A program made the translations under genes and the position numbers. Below the pieces are notes generated by a model. It saw only the letters and a list, made by a program, of their open reading frames with translations, did not search any database and had not been told where the DNA came from. Below are positions 1 through 5,532 of a stretch of 10,534 nt of DNA, in pieces; the first letter of the stretch is position 1; every line of letters begins with the position of its first letter. The DNA is from XYB2-FULL-45-11 sp964355525. Lineage in GTDB: Bacteria; Patescibacteriota; Patescibacteriia; UBA9934; GWF2-40-263. The stretch lies in the NCBI GenBank assembly GCA_964355525.1, contig CAYHDY010000038.1, positions 1 to 10,534 on the forward strand, given 5' to 3'.

Positions 1-329
1 TGAAAATCGCTGTGCCTCTTGAGGTTGTTCGAAAAGAAGGGGATGAAGCAATTCGTGCGATCGTCGACGTCATTCGCAAAGACGGAATGGAAGGAATCGT
101 GATAGGAATTCCAAGTGCCGTCGCGACTCACTCGAACGAGAAACAGATCACAATCGTTCGTGCGTTCATCGACAAACTGAAAACGCAGACGGATCTTCCG
201 ATTGAAGAAGAAGACGAATCGTTCACGACCGCGGAAAGTCGACGGCTCATGTTCGAAGAAGGGGCGGAGGCGGAAGAGGACGCGCTTGCGGCGATGGTGA
301 TTCTGCAATCGTATCTGAATCGCTCGTAA
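1..329 (+). CDS. ruvX: RuvX/YqgF Holliday-junction resolvase-like nuclease, 5' partial
   Basis: The reading frame is open from base 3, so the gene starts before the window; about 108 C-terminal residues remain of a family usually near 140. The RNase H-fold YqgF family acts in pre-16S rRNA 5' processing and has been proposed as a Holliday-junction resolvase. Visible family signatures are APLEVV-like IAVPLEVVRK at the left edge, the strand GIVIGIP, an acidic motif DESFTTAESRRLM in place of the usual DERFTT, and the C-terminal DALAAMVILQSYL carrying the last catalytic Asp. The first catalytic Asp is outside the window. The Arg of DER is Ser here. The ATG at base 12 in some gene models is really a GTG inside the domain and not the start. 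The stop lies one base before recO, so the two are probably co-transcribed and coupled. Confidence 0.88.
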   Translation, partial: KIAVPLEVVRKEGDEAIRAIVDVIRKDGMEGIVIGIPSAVATHSNEKQITIVRAFIDKLKTQTDLPIEEEDESFTTAESRRLMFEEGAEAEEDALAAMVILQSYLNRS

Positions 330-330
330 T

Positions 331-1107
331 ATGTCTGTGCTCTTTGAATCGACTGCGTTGATTCTTTCCTGGAAACCGTATCGCGAATCCGATCGATCGT
401 ATTCCGCGTTTACACGAGAGCATGGGAAGATCGAATTCGTTGCACGCGGAGGACAAAAGCCGCTTGCGAAATTGACGCCGCATCTTGAAACGGCCGCGGA
501 AGTTCGTTTACTTCTCGTCGACGGTCGACAATACTTTACCGTCGCGGGAGTGGATCGATCACGCGGATTTCATTCGATCTATCAGAATCTGACGAAGACA
601 ACGCTCGCGCAAAACGCGTTTGCTCTCGTCGACCTCGGAACGCGCACACATGAGATCGATGAAGATTTGTATCGATTTTTGCATGCATGGCTTGAGTTCG
701 TCGAAACGTTGCCTGAAATTACATCCGAACGTGCAGGATTCCTCCTCGCCTCCTTTGCTTTGAAGTTTCTTGCTCATCTTGGGTATCATCCGGAATTGAA
801 TCGGTGTCTCGTGTGTCGATTGTCGATTCGCGCAGAACAATATCGATGGCATGCGCTCAAAGGTGGTGTGGTTTGCCAATCATGTTTCGATAAAGATCGC
901 GAACAATGGTTCTCCGCGCGACTTATTGATGATGTTACACTCAAGTTATTACGCTTTGCTCTTACACAAGAATTCGTCGAACAACTCCGACCACACTTGT
1001 CCGGTAATATCCTCGCGACATTTCACGAGACAATCGAATCATTCATTATCGCTCACTTTCCGGTCATCCCAGCTGTGTCGATGCGGGAAGCATGCAAGCA
1101 TTTGTAA
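331..1107 (+). CDS. recO: DNA repair protein RecO
   Basis: Encodes 258 residues, the usual RecO length. RecO loads RecA onto SSB-coated DNA with RecR and anneals complementary strands. The N-terminal OB fold is seen as TALILSWKPYRESDRSYSAF followed by HGKIEFVARGG. The C-terminal half is helical and holds a four-cysteine zinc site, CLVC (C159, C162) and CQSC (C182, C185), typical of the zinc-binding branch of the family. The start is the ATG one base after the ruvX stop. No Shine-Dalgarno sequence is visible, so translation probably depends on coupling to ruvX. The gene ends 10 bases before a 50-bp palindrome. Confidence 0.93.
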   Translation: MSVLFESTALILSWKPYRESDRSYSAFTREHGKIEFVARGGQKPLAKLTPHLETAAEVRLLLVDGRQYFTVAGVDRSRGFHSIYQNLTKTTLAQNAFALVDLGTRTHEIDEDLYRFLHAWLEFVETLPEITSERAGFLLASFALKFLAHLGYHPELNRCLVCRLSIRAEQYRWHALKGGVVCQSCFDKDREQWFSARLIDDVTLKLLRFALTQEFVEQLRPHLSGNILATFHETIESFIIAHFPVIPAVSMREACKHL

Positions 1108-1117
1108 AATTTTAAAG

Positions 1118-1167
1118 AAGTGTACTCACGTACTAGTACATATATGTACTAGTACGTGAGTACACTT
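1118..1167. repeat. Perfect 50-bp palindrome between recO and asnS
   Basis: The two 25-nt arms (1118-1142 and 1143-1167) are exact reverse complements with no spacer. Each arm contains the 10-bp palindrome GTACTAGTAC, so GTAC occurs six times. In RNA it would form a near 25-bp hairpin. The sequence after it (TTCTACGG) is a poor U-tract, so it is not a typical intrinsic terminator. It occupies most of the 84-bp recO-asnS gap, 24 bases before the chosen asnS start. It could be a protein-binding site, an RNA processing hairpin or a small repeat insertion; the sequence does not decide between these. Confidence 0.95.
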
Positions 1168-1191
1168 TCTACGGTTACTTTTCCATTTTTT

Positions 1192-2526
1192 ATGATTCCA
1201 ACTCTCATCAAATCCATCGGTCAATTCGTCGGACAAGAAGTTCAACTGCAAGGTTGGTCGTACAACTTTCGTTCAAGCGGAAAAATTTTCTTTTTGCAAT
1301 TGCGTGATGGTTCGGCTCGTGTGCAGATCGTTTATTCGAAAGCGGATGTATCTGAAGAAACGTGGGCAGCACTCGAATCATTGCGACTCGAATCATCCGT
1401 TCGTGTATTCGGTCGTGTGAAAGAAGATGCACGCGCACCGTCCGGTTTCGAACTTGATGGACTTTCGCTTGAAATTATTTCTCTCGCGATGGATGAATAT
1501 CCGATCGGAAAAAAAGATCACGGTCCGGATTTTTTGCTCGACAACCGTCACTTGTGGTTGCGCTCTGACAAGCAGTGGGCGATTCAACGTGTGCGCGATA
1601 CGATCATCACCGCAACCTACAACTATTTTCACGAAAACGATTTTGTAAAATTCGATACACCAATCCTCACCCCAACGTCGTGTGAGGGAACAACGGAACT
1701 TTTTGAAATGGATTATTTCGACATGGGCAAGGGCGAACCTGAATCGGTAAACGCGTCGACTGGCAAAGCCTATCTCTCACAGTCGGGGCAGCTCTATCTC
1801 GAAGCGGGAATCATGTCTTTCGGTCGTGCGTTCGACTTCGGCCCGGTCTTTCGCGCGGAAAAATCAAAGACGCGTCGACATCTCACTGAGTTTTGGATGA
1901 TGGATGCAGAGGCGGCTTTCGTCGAACATCAGGGCAACATGCAAATTCAAGAAGGATTGATTTGCCGAATCGTTCACGATGTTCTAGCGAACTGCCAACA
2001 TGAACTCAAGATTCTCGAGCGCGATGTAAAACCACTCGAAGCGATCCAAGCACCGTTCGTGCACATGACGCATCAAGAAGCGATCGCAAAATTGCGCGAG
2101 CTCGGTTCCGACATCGGCGACATGGATGACCTTGGTGCGGACGATGAAACGATTCTTACACAACAGTTTGATCGCCCGATCTTCATCGAAAAATATCCTG
2201 CAGCCGTGAAAGCATTTTACATGAAACGCGATCCTGAGAATCCAGAATTCGTTTTGAACAATGATCTTCTCGCGCCGGAAGGGTACGGGGAAATCATCGG
2301 AGGTTCGCAACGCGAAGATGATTACGAGACGTTGCTCGAAAGAATGAACGAACACAACCTCGCGATCGAACCGTTCCAGTGGTACCTCGATCTGCGCAAA
2401 TACGGATCCGTGCCGCACTCCGGATTTGGTTATGGGCTCGAGCGTATTACCGCTTGGATGTGTGGACTTCAACACATTCGCGAGACGATTCCGTTTCCAC
2501 GATTGATTAACCGATTGACTCCTTAG
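1192..2526 (+). CDS. asnS: Asparaginyl-tRNA synthetase
   Basis: Encodes 444 residues of a class IIb synthetase that charges tRNA-Asn directly with asparagine. The N-terminal OB anticodon-binding fold runs from about 15 to 100 (GQEVQLQGW, KIFFLQLRDGSARVQIV). Motif 2 is FRAEKSKTRRHLTEFWMMDA at 220-239, with the RHLTEF pattern of AsnRS, and motif 3 is GFGYGLERITAW at 411-422. The ending FPRLINRL.P separates it from AspRS. The ATG at 1192 fits the family N-terminus; a GTG at 1156 in the same frame would sit inside the palindrome and add 12 residues unlike the family. No SD is visible and no convincing promoter was found, so it may be read from recO through the palindrome. A terminator follows six bases after the stop. 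Confidence 0.93.
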   Translation: MIPTLIKSIGQFVGQEVQLQGWSYNFRSSGKIFFLQLRDGSARVQIVYSKADVSEETWAALESLRLESSVRVFGRVKEDARAPSGFELDGLSLEIISLAMDEYPIGKKDHGPDFLLDNRHLWLRSDKQWAIQRVRDTIITATYNYFHENDFVKFDTPILTPTSCEGTTELFEMDYFDMGKGEPESVNASTGKAYLSQSGQLYLEAGIMSFGRAFDFGPVFRAEKSKTRRHLTEFWMMDAEAAFVEHQGNMQIQEGLICRIVHDVLANCQHELKILERDVKPLEAIQAPFVHMTHQEAIAKLRELGSDIGDMDDLGADDETILTQQFDRPIFIEKYPAAVKAFYMKRDPENPEFVLNNDLLAPEGYGEIIGGSQREDDYETLLERMNEHNLAIEPFQWYLDLRKYGSVPHSGFGYGLERITAWMCGLQHIRETIPFPRLINRLTP

Positions 2527-2531
2527 TATCT

Positions 2532-2567
2532 AAAACCGATTTGTGAATAACAGATCGGTTTTTGTTT
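2532..2567 (+). terminator. Intrinsic terminator of asnS
   Basis: Arms 2532-2544 and 2550-2562 pair over 13 bp with one G-U, loop GAATA, followed by TTTTTGTTT. It separates asnS from the aspS unit; its U-tract runs directly into the aspS -35 box. Confidence 0.88.
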
Positions 2568-2594
2568 GACAATCTTCCCACCCTTTGCGACAAT
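2566..2594 (+). promoter_or_regulatory. Promoter of the aspS leader
   Basis: Perfect -35 TTGACA (2566-2571), 17-nt spacer, -10 GACAAT (2589-2594, 4 of 6 consensus bases). The expected start is near A2601, only about 4 nt before the leader-peptide ATG at 2605, so the leader peptide would be read from an almost leaderless mRNA. Confidence 0.68.
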
Positions 2595-2604
2595 ACTCTC
2601 ACTT

Positions 2605-2652
2605 ATGCACAGTGTTTCCTTCGCAAATAATAACGATGATAACAGCGACTAA
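2605..2652 (+). CDS. Putative Asn/Asp-rich leader peptide of aspS
   Basis: A 15-codon ORF, MHSVSFANNNDDNSD, ends with TAA exactly where the RNA hairpins of the attenuator begin. Four Asn codons (AAT, AAT, AAC, AAC) and three Asp codons (GAT, GAT, GAC) fall in its last eight positions. Asp is the substrate of the downstream AspRS and Asn that of the AsnRS encoded just upstream. The ORF lies between a promoter and an intrinsic terminator, as trpL or pheM leader peptides do. No SD is present, but the predicted transcription start is within about 4 nt of the ATG, which suits leaderless initiation. The role as a sensing peptide is inferred from composition and position; there is no experimental or comparative support here. 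AT-rich chance composition is the main alternative. Confidence 0.62.
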   Translation: MHSVSFANNNDDNSD

Positions 2653-2709
2653 CGCTGGTCTTCTTTGTGCAAGGAAAACGCCAATGAAACCAGCGAGAGC
2701 TGGATTTTT
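2643..2709 (+). promoter_or_regulatory. Putative ribosome-dependent transcription attenuator of aspS
   Basis: Four segments can pair in alternative ways. Segment 1 CAGCG (2643-2647, inside the last leader codons) pairs with segment 2 CGCTG (2653-2657). Segment 2 CGCTGGT (2653-2659) pairs perfectly with segment 3 ACCAGCG (2689-2695), and the helix continues TTC/GAA (2661-2663 with 2686-2688) past one bulged C. Segment 3 CCAGC also pairs with segment 4 GCTGG to make the terminator. A ribosome stalled at the Asn/Asp codons would mask segment 1, let 2:3 form and allow aspS transcription. A ribosome reaching the TAA (2650-2652) would mask segment 2 and let the terminator form. The pairings are seen; the mechanism is inferred by analogy with trp and pheST attenuation. 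Confidence 0.6.
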
Positions 2710-2719
2710 GCTTCTATGA
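2684..2719 (+). CDS. Second mini-ORF (11 codons) overlapping the aspS start
   Basis: MKPARAGFLLL is preceded by an AAGGAA Shine-Dalgarno (2671-2676) at a 7-nt spacing. Its TGA stop overlaps the aspS ATG as ATGA. aspS itself has no SD in the usual window, so this mini-ORF may deliver ribosomes to aspS by termination-reinitiation. Its codons cover the attenuator hairpin, so it exists only on read-through transcripts. It is also possible that the SD has another role and the ORF is fortuitous. Confidence 0.42.
   Translation: MKPARAGFLLL
2690..2709 (+). terminator. Attenuator terminator in the aspS leader
   Basis: CCAGC-GAGA-GCTGG: a five-pair G/C-rich stem closed by a GNRA tetraloop, then A and five T (2705-2709). 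It sits 6 bases before the aspS ATG, so it can only act as a conditional leader terminator. Confidence 0.65.
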
Positions 2720-4143
2720 ACAGAACTTTTATTTCAGACGCACCTACCGTTGTCGGACAAATGATTCGCATTAACGGTTGGGTGAATACACTTCGTAAGA
2801 TGGGAGACAAACTTGTGTTTATCGATCTTCGCGATTCTTCGGGGCTGGTTCAGGTTGTCGCGTACAAACCGGATCTTGATGAAGCGACGGCGATGATTGT
2901 CGATTCGTTGAAGCCCGAGTACGTACTCGAAATCGAGGGTGAAGTGAAAGCTCGCGGAGCAAAGCAGATTAATCCCGAGATGATGACGGGTGCGATCGAG
3001 ATTGGAATCAAGTCGATCGTTGTTTTGAACACATCCGAGACGTTGCCGTTCCAAATTGATTCAGATACGCGAGTCATCAACGAAGAGCTTCGTTTGAAAT
3101 ATCGTTATCTCGATTTGCGATCGGAGCGCATGCATCGCAATTTGGTTCTTCGCGATAATGTCGAAACATTTTTTCGTGATTATCTGCACAAACAAAAATT
3201 CATCGAAGTGGAAACTCCTATTCTCACAAAGGGAACGCCGGAAGGAGCACGAGAATTTCTTGTTCCAAGTCGTCAACATCCGGGAAAGATGTATGTGCTT
3301 CCGCAATCGCCGCAACAGTTCAAACAACTGTTGATGGTCGGCGGTGTCGATCGTTATTACCAAATTGCGCGTTGTTTTCGAGACGAGGATCAGCGCGGAG
3401 ATCGACAACCCGAGTTCACACAACTCGACATAGAAATGTCGTTTGTGAATCGCGAGGACGTGATGCAACTTGTTGAAGCGATGATGATCGAGATGGTGAA
3501 AACTTGCGCACCGGAAAAACGCATTCAACAAATTCCTTTTCCTCGATTGTCTTATCAAGAGTCGATGGAGAAATATGGAAATGACAAACCAGATTTACGA
3601 GAAGATAAAGAAGATCCGAATTTGCTCGCGTTCGGTTGGGTGATCGACTTTCCATTTTTTGAAAAGACAGAAGAAGACGGATGGACATTTACACACAATC
3701 CATTTTCATCGCCGAAGCCGGAGCATATGGAAATGCTGATGTCCGCCAAAGGCGGATCCGCCTCCGGCGGAGAAGACATCGGAAAAATTTTGACAACGCA
3801 ATACGATATCGTCCTCAACGGATACGAAGCGGGTGGAGGAAGTATTCGCAATAACAAACCGGAAGCCCTTCGAAAAGTTTTTGAAGTGATGGGCTTTACG
3901 GACGAGCAAATCGAATCACAATTCGGTCACATGCTCGAAGCATTCAAATTCGGCGCGCCACCACATGGGGGAATTGCGCCAGGCATCGATCGCATCGTCA
4001 TGATTCTTGCAAATGAACCGAATATCCGTGAGGTGATCCCGATTCCAAAAACAGGAGACGCTCGTGACGTGATGATGGGTGCTCCGAGCGAGATGCCGGA
4101 GTCCGCATTGAATGCTGTACACATACAACAAAAAAAGAACTAA
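2716..4143 (+). CDS. aspS: Aspartyl-tRNA synthetase, short form lacking the GAD insertion
   Basis: Encodes 475 residues of a class IIb synthetase that makes Asp-tRNA. OB fold at 12-110 (VFIDLRDSSGLVQVV), a flipping-loop/motif 1 region QFIEVETPILTKGTPEGAR-like at 161-180, motif 2 RCFRDEDQRGDRQPEFTQLD at 219-238, and motif 3 GIAPGIDRIVM at 419-429. The spelling QSPQQFKQLLMVGG and the NGYEAGGGSIR strand are bacterial-type. Bacterial AspRS is normally near 590 residues with a GAD domain after YGSDKPDLR; here YGNDKPDLR (287-295) runs after about 12 residues into WVIDFPFFE, so the GAD domain is absent. Residues 343-352 come from an inserted pair of palindromes. Start: ATG 2716 fits the family N-terminus; an in-frame TTG at 2665 would add a leader-derived tail. 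The position equivalent to the specificity His of discriminating AspRS (H31 in Pseudomonas numbering) appears to be Met29, so tRNA specificity cannot be asserted. Confidence 0.93.
   Translation: MNRTFISDAPTVVGQMIRINGWVNTLRKMGDKLVFIDLRDSSGLVQVVAYKPDLDEATAMIVDSLKPEYVLEIEGEVKARGAKQINPEMMTGAIEIGIKSIVVLNTSETLPFQIDSDTRVINEELRLKYRYLDLRSERMHRNLVLRDNVETFFRDYLHKQKFIEVETPILTKGTPEGAREFLVPSRQHPGKMYVLPQSPQQFKQLLMVGGVDRYYQIARCFRDEDQRGDRQPEFTQLDIEMSFVNREDVMQLVEAMMIEMVKTCAPEKRIQQIPFPRLSYQESMEKYGNDKPDLREDKEDPNLLAFGWVIDFPFFEKTEEDGWTFTHNPFSSPKPEHMEMLMSAKGGSASGGEDIGKILTTQYDIVLNGYEAGGGSIRNNKPEALRKVFEVMGFTDEQIESQFGHMLEAFKFGAPPHGGIAPGIDRIVMILANEPNIREVIPIPKTGDARDVMMGAPSEMPESALNAVHIQQKKN
3742..3771. repeat. Two tandem 15-nt palindromes inserted in aspS
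   Basis: TCCGCC-AAA-GGCGGA (3742-3756) is followed directly by TCCGCC-TCC-GGCGGA (3757-3771). Each has perfect 6-bp arms and a 3-nt loop. Both are in frame as five codons, SAKGG and SASGG (residues 343-352), a glycine/serine stretch not usual at this place in AspRS. The same arms recur once in the intron at 9968-9982. Confidence 0.85.
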
Positions 4144-4153
4144 ACAAAGCGAT

Positions 4154-4180
4154 AAATCCCGACACTATGTCGGGATTTTC
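4154..4180 (+). terminator. Intrinsic terminator of aspS
   Basis: Perfect 11-bp stem (4154-4164 with 4168-4178), loop CTA, followed by TTCTCTTTG. It closes the aspS unit 10 bases after its stop. Confidence 0.85.
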
Positions 4181-4183
4181 TCT

Positions 4184-4212
4184 TTGCGTGTTCGAGTCGC
4201 TTCGGGTAAAAT
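4184..4212 (+). promoter_or_regulatory. Likely promoter of the scpA unit
   Basis: -35 TTGCGT (4184-4189), 17-nt spacer, -10 TAAAAT (4207-4212). The -10 ends 12 nt before the scpA ATG, which would leave a 5' leader of about 5 nt. The -35 is weak. Confidence 0.5.
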
Positions 4213-4224
4213 GCATTCATACAT

Positions 4225-4920
4225 ATGTCTTTTGAAGTTGCTCTCGAACAATTTGCTGGACCGTTTGAACTTTTGCTTCAATTGATTGAACAAGAGGAGC
4301 TTTCAATTACAGATGTTTCACTTTCGAAGGTCACGGAATCGTTTTTGAAACATATTGAGGATTCACATCCGACGGGGGATGAACTCGCAGATTTTTTGAT
4401 CGTCGCAACAAAGTTGTTACTCATCAAATCGCGGATCTTGTTGCCGGTGAAAGATGAAGAGGAAGAGGACACATCAAATCTTGCGTTGCAATTGAAGATG
4501 TATAAAGAATTTGTCGAATTGTCGAAACACATCGAGTCGCAGTTTAATGCGAATGTTGAATTATTTCCGCGTGAGAAAGCAGATGTGATTGTTCAAACAG
4601 AACTCGTGATTCCAAATGGACTTTCGATTCCTGTGCTTCAAGAATCTTTTCAAAAATTATTGAAACATCTCGAACCATTTTTTAAATTGCAACATGTTGC
4701 GATGGAACGTGTGATGTCGGTGAAAGAACGCTTGCAAGAAATTCGCGAGGCGATCCTTGAACGCGCACGATTCAGTTTTCGCGAGATCCTCGGTTCGGGT
4801 CACACGAAAGTCGATGTGGTTATCAGTTTCCTCGCTCTCCTTGAACTCGTGAAGCAACGCGTCGTGAATGTGGTTCAATCGGATTCATTTTCAGACATCG
4901 AAATTAATCGTGTGGATTAA
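4225..4920 (+). CDS. scpA: Segregation and condensation protein ScpA (kleisin)
   Basis: Encodes 231 residues, the usual ScpA size. The kleisin bridges the two heads of the Smc dimer and binds ScpB, forming the condensin needed to segregate replicated chromosomes. The N-terminal Smc-neck-binding domain shows the family pattern FAGPFELLLQLIEQEELSI (10-28) and ADFLIVATKLLLIKSRILLP (55-74). An acidic linker DEEEEDT follows at about 77-83, then helices and a C-terminal winged helix from about 175 that docks on the Smc cap. No SD is seen; the predicted transcription start is almost at the ATG. scpB follows after a 60-bp gap holding a palindromic repeat. Confidence 0.92.
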   Translation: MSFEVALEQFAGPFELLLQLIEQEELSITDVSLSKVTESFLKHIEDSHPTGDELADFLIVATKLLLIKSRILLPVKDEEEEDTSNLALQLKMYKEFVELSKHIESQFNANVELFPREKADVIVQTELVIPNGLSIPVLQESFQKLLKHLEPFFKLQHVAMERVMSVKERLQEIREAILERARFSFREILGSGHTKVDVVISFLALLELVKQRVVNVVQSDSFSDIEINRVD

Positions 4921-4932
4921 ATGAGTTATCGG

Positions 4933-4968
4933 CTGAGCCTGTCGAAGCCCGCACCTCGACAGGCTCGG
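4933..4968. repeat. REP-like palindromic element between scpA and scpB
   Basis: Arms 4933-4945 and 4956-4968 pair over 13 bp (core GAGCCTGTCGA with TCGACAGGCTC, one G-U outside it), 10-nt loop. It resembles the CTTCGACAGGCTCAG-type palindromes dispersed in many bacterial genomes. No T-run follows (next bases TGAATAAAA), so it is probably an mRNA hairpin in the scpA-scpB transcript and not a terminator. Confidence 0.7.
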
Positions 4969-4980
4969 TGAATAAAAAAT

Positions 4981-5532
4981 ATGTTAACAACACACATTGA
5001 ATCGATTCTCTTCGCCGCAGCGAAACCGGTTTCAAAAGATCAGCTTCGCAAACAGTTCGCTGTTTCGGATGAAACGATCGAGGAATCGATTCACGATATT
5101 CAATCGCGATACAACAGAGCGACTTCCGGAATTCATCTTCTTGAGCAAGAAGGGAAGGTTCAATTCGTCACAAATCCAGATGCTTCTGAATCGGTTGCGA
5201 CATTTTTAAAAAAAGACGCGACAAGTCCGCTCACAAAACCATCTCTTGAAACATTGACGGTGATCGCGTATCGCGGTCCAGTGACGCGTCCAGAGATTGA
5301 ACAGATTCGCGGAGTGAATTGTGGAATTATTTTGCGCAATTTGCTCATTCGAGGATATATCGAGGAAGAACAGGATAACACGCGCTTGCAAATGGTCTAC
5401 ACCGTCTCAATGGATTTCATGCGTAAACTCGGACTCACACATCTTGAGGAACTTCCAGAATTTGAATCGTTTCACAACAATCAAAGCATTGATCAATTAT
5501 TGCAGGATCTTCCCGCAGAGGATGCTGTATGA
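4981..5532 (+). CDS. scpB: Segregation and condensation protein ScpB
   Basis: Encodes 183 residues, normal for ScpB, a dimer of tandem winged-helix domains that binds the ScpA linker in the Smc-ScpAB complex. The first winged helix opens with IESILFAAAKPVSKDQLRK (6-24). The second carries the diagnostic segment LTVIAYRGPVTRPEIEQIRG (92-111) and the wing LLIRGYIEE. The C-terminus is acidic and disordered-looking. The start is the first ATG after the palindromic spacer, with no clear SD, only an A-rich run. The stop overlaps the next start as ATGA, so the downstream peptidase is translationally coupled. Confidence 0.93.
   Translation: MLTTHIESILFAAAKPVSKDQLRKQFAVSDETIEESIHDIQSRYNRATSGIHLLEQEGKVQFVTNPDASESVATFLKKDATSPLTKPSLETLTVIAYRGPVTRPEIEQIRGVNCGIILRNLLIRGYIEEEQDNTRLQMVYTVSMDFMRKLGLTHLEELPEFESFHNNQSIDQLLQDLPAEDAV

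Noticed and set aside
1156..1191. GTG start for asnS
   Set aside because: It lies within the right arm of the 50-bp palindrome, has no SD and adds residues unlike AsnRS N-termini.
2595..2715. T-box riboswitch upstream of aspS
   Set aside because: No T-box consensus (AGGGUGGNACCGCG type) and no stem I with a specifier loop; the leader is too short. A peptide-based attenuator explains the hairpins better.
2665..2715. TTG start giving aspS 17 extra residues
   Set aside because: The extra residues come from the leader and terminator hairpin, and the family N-terminus matches MNRTFI at 2716.
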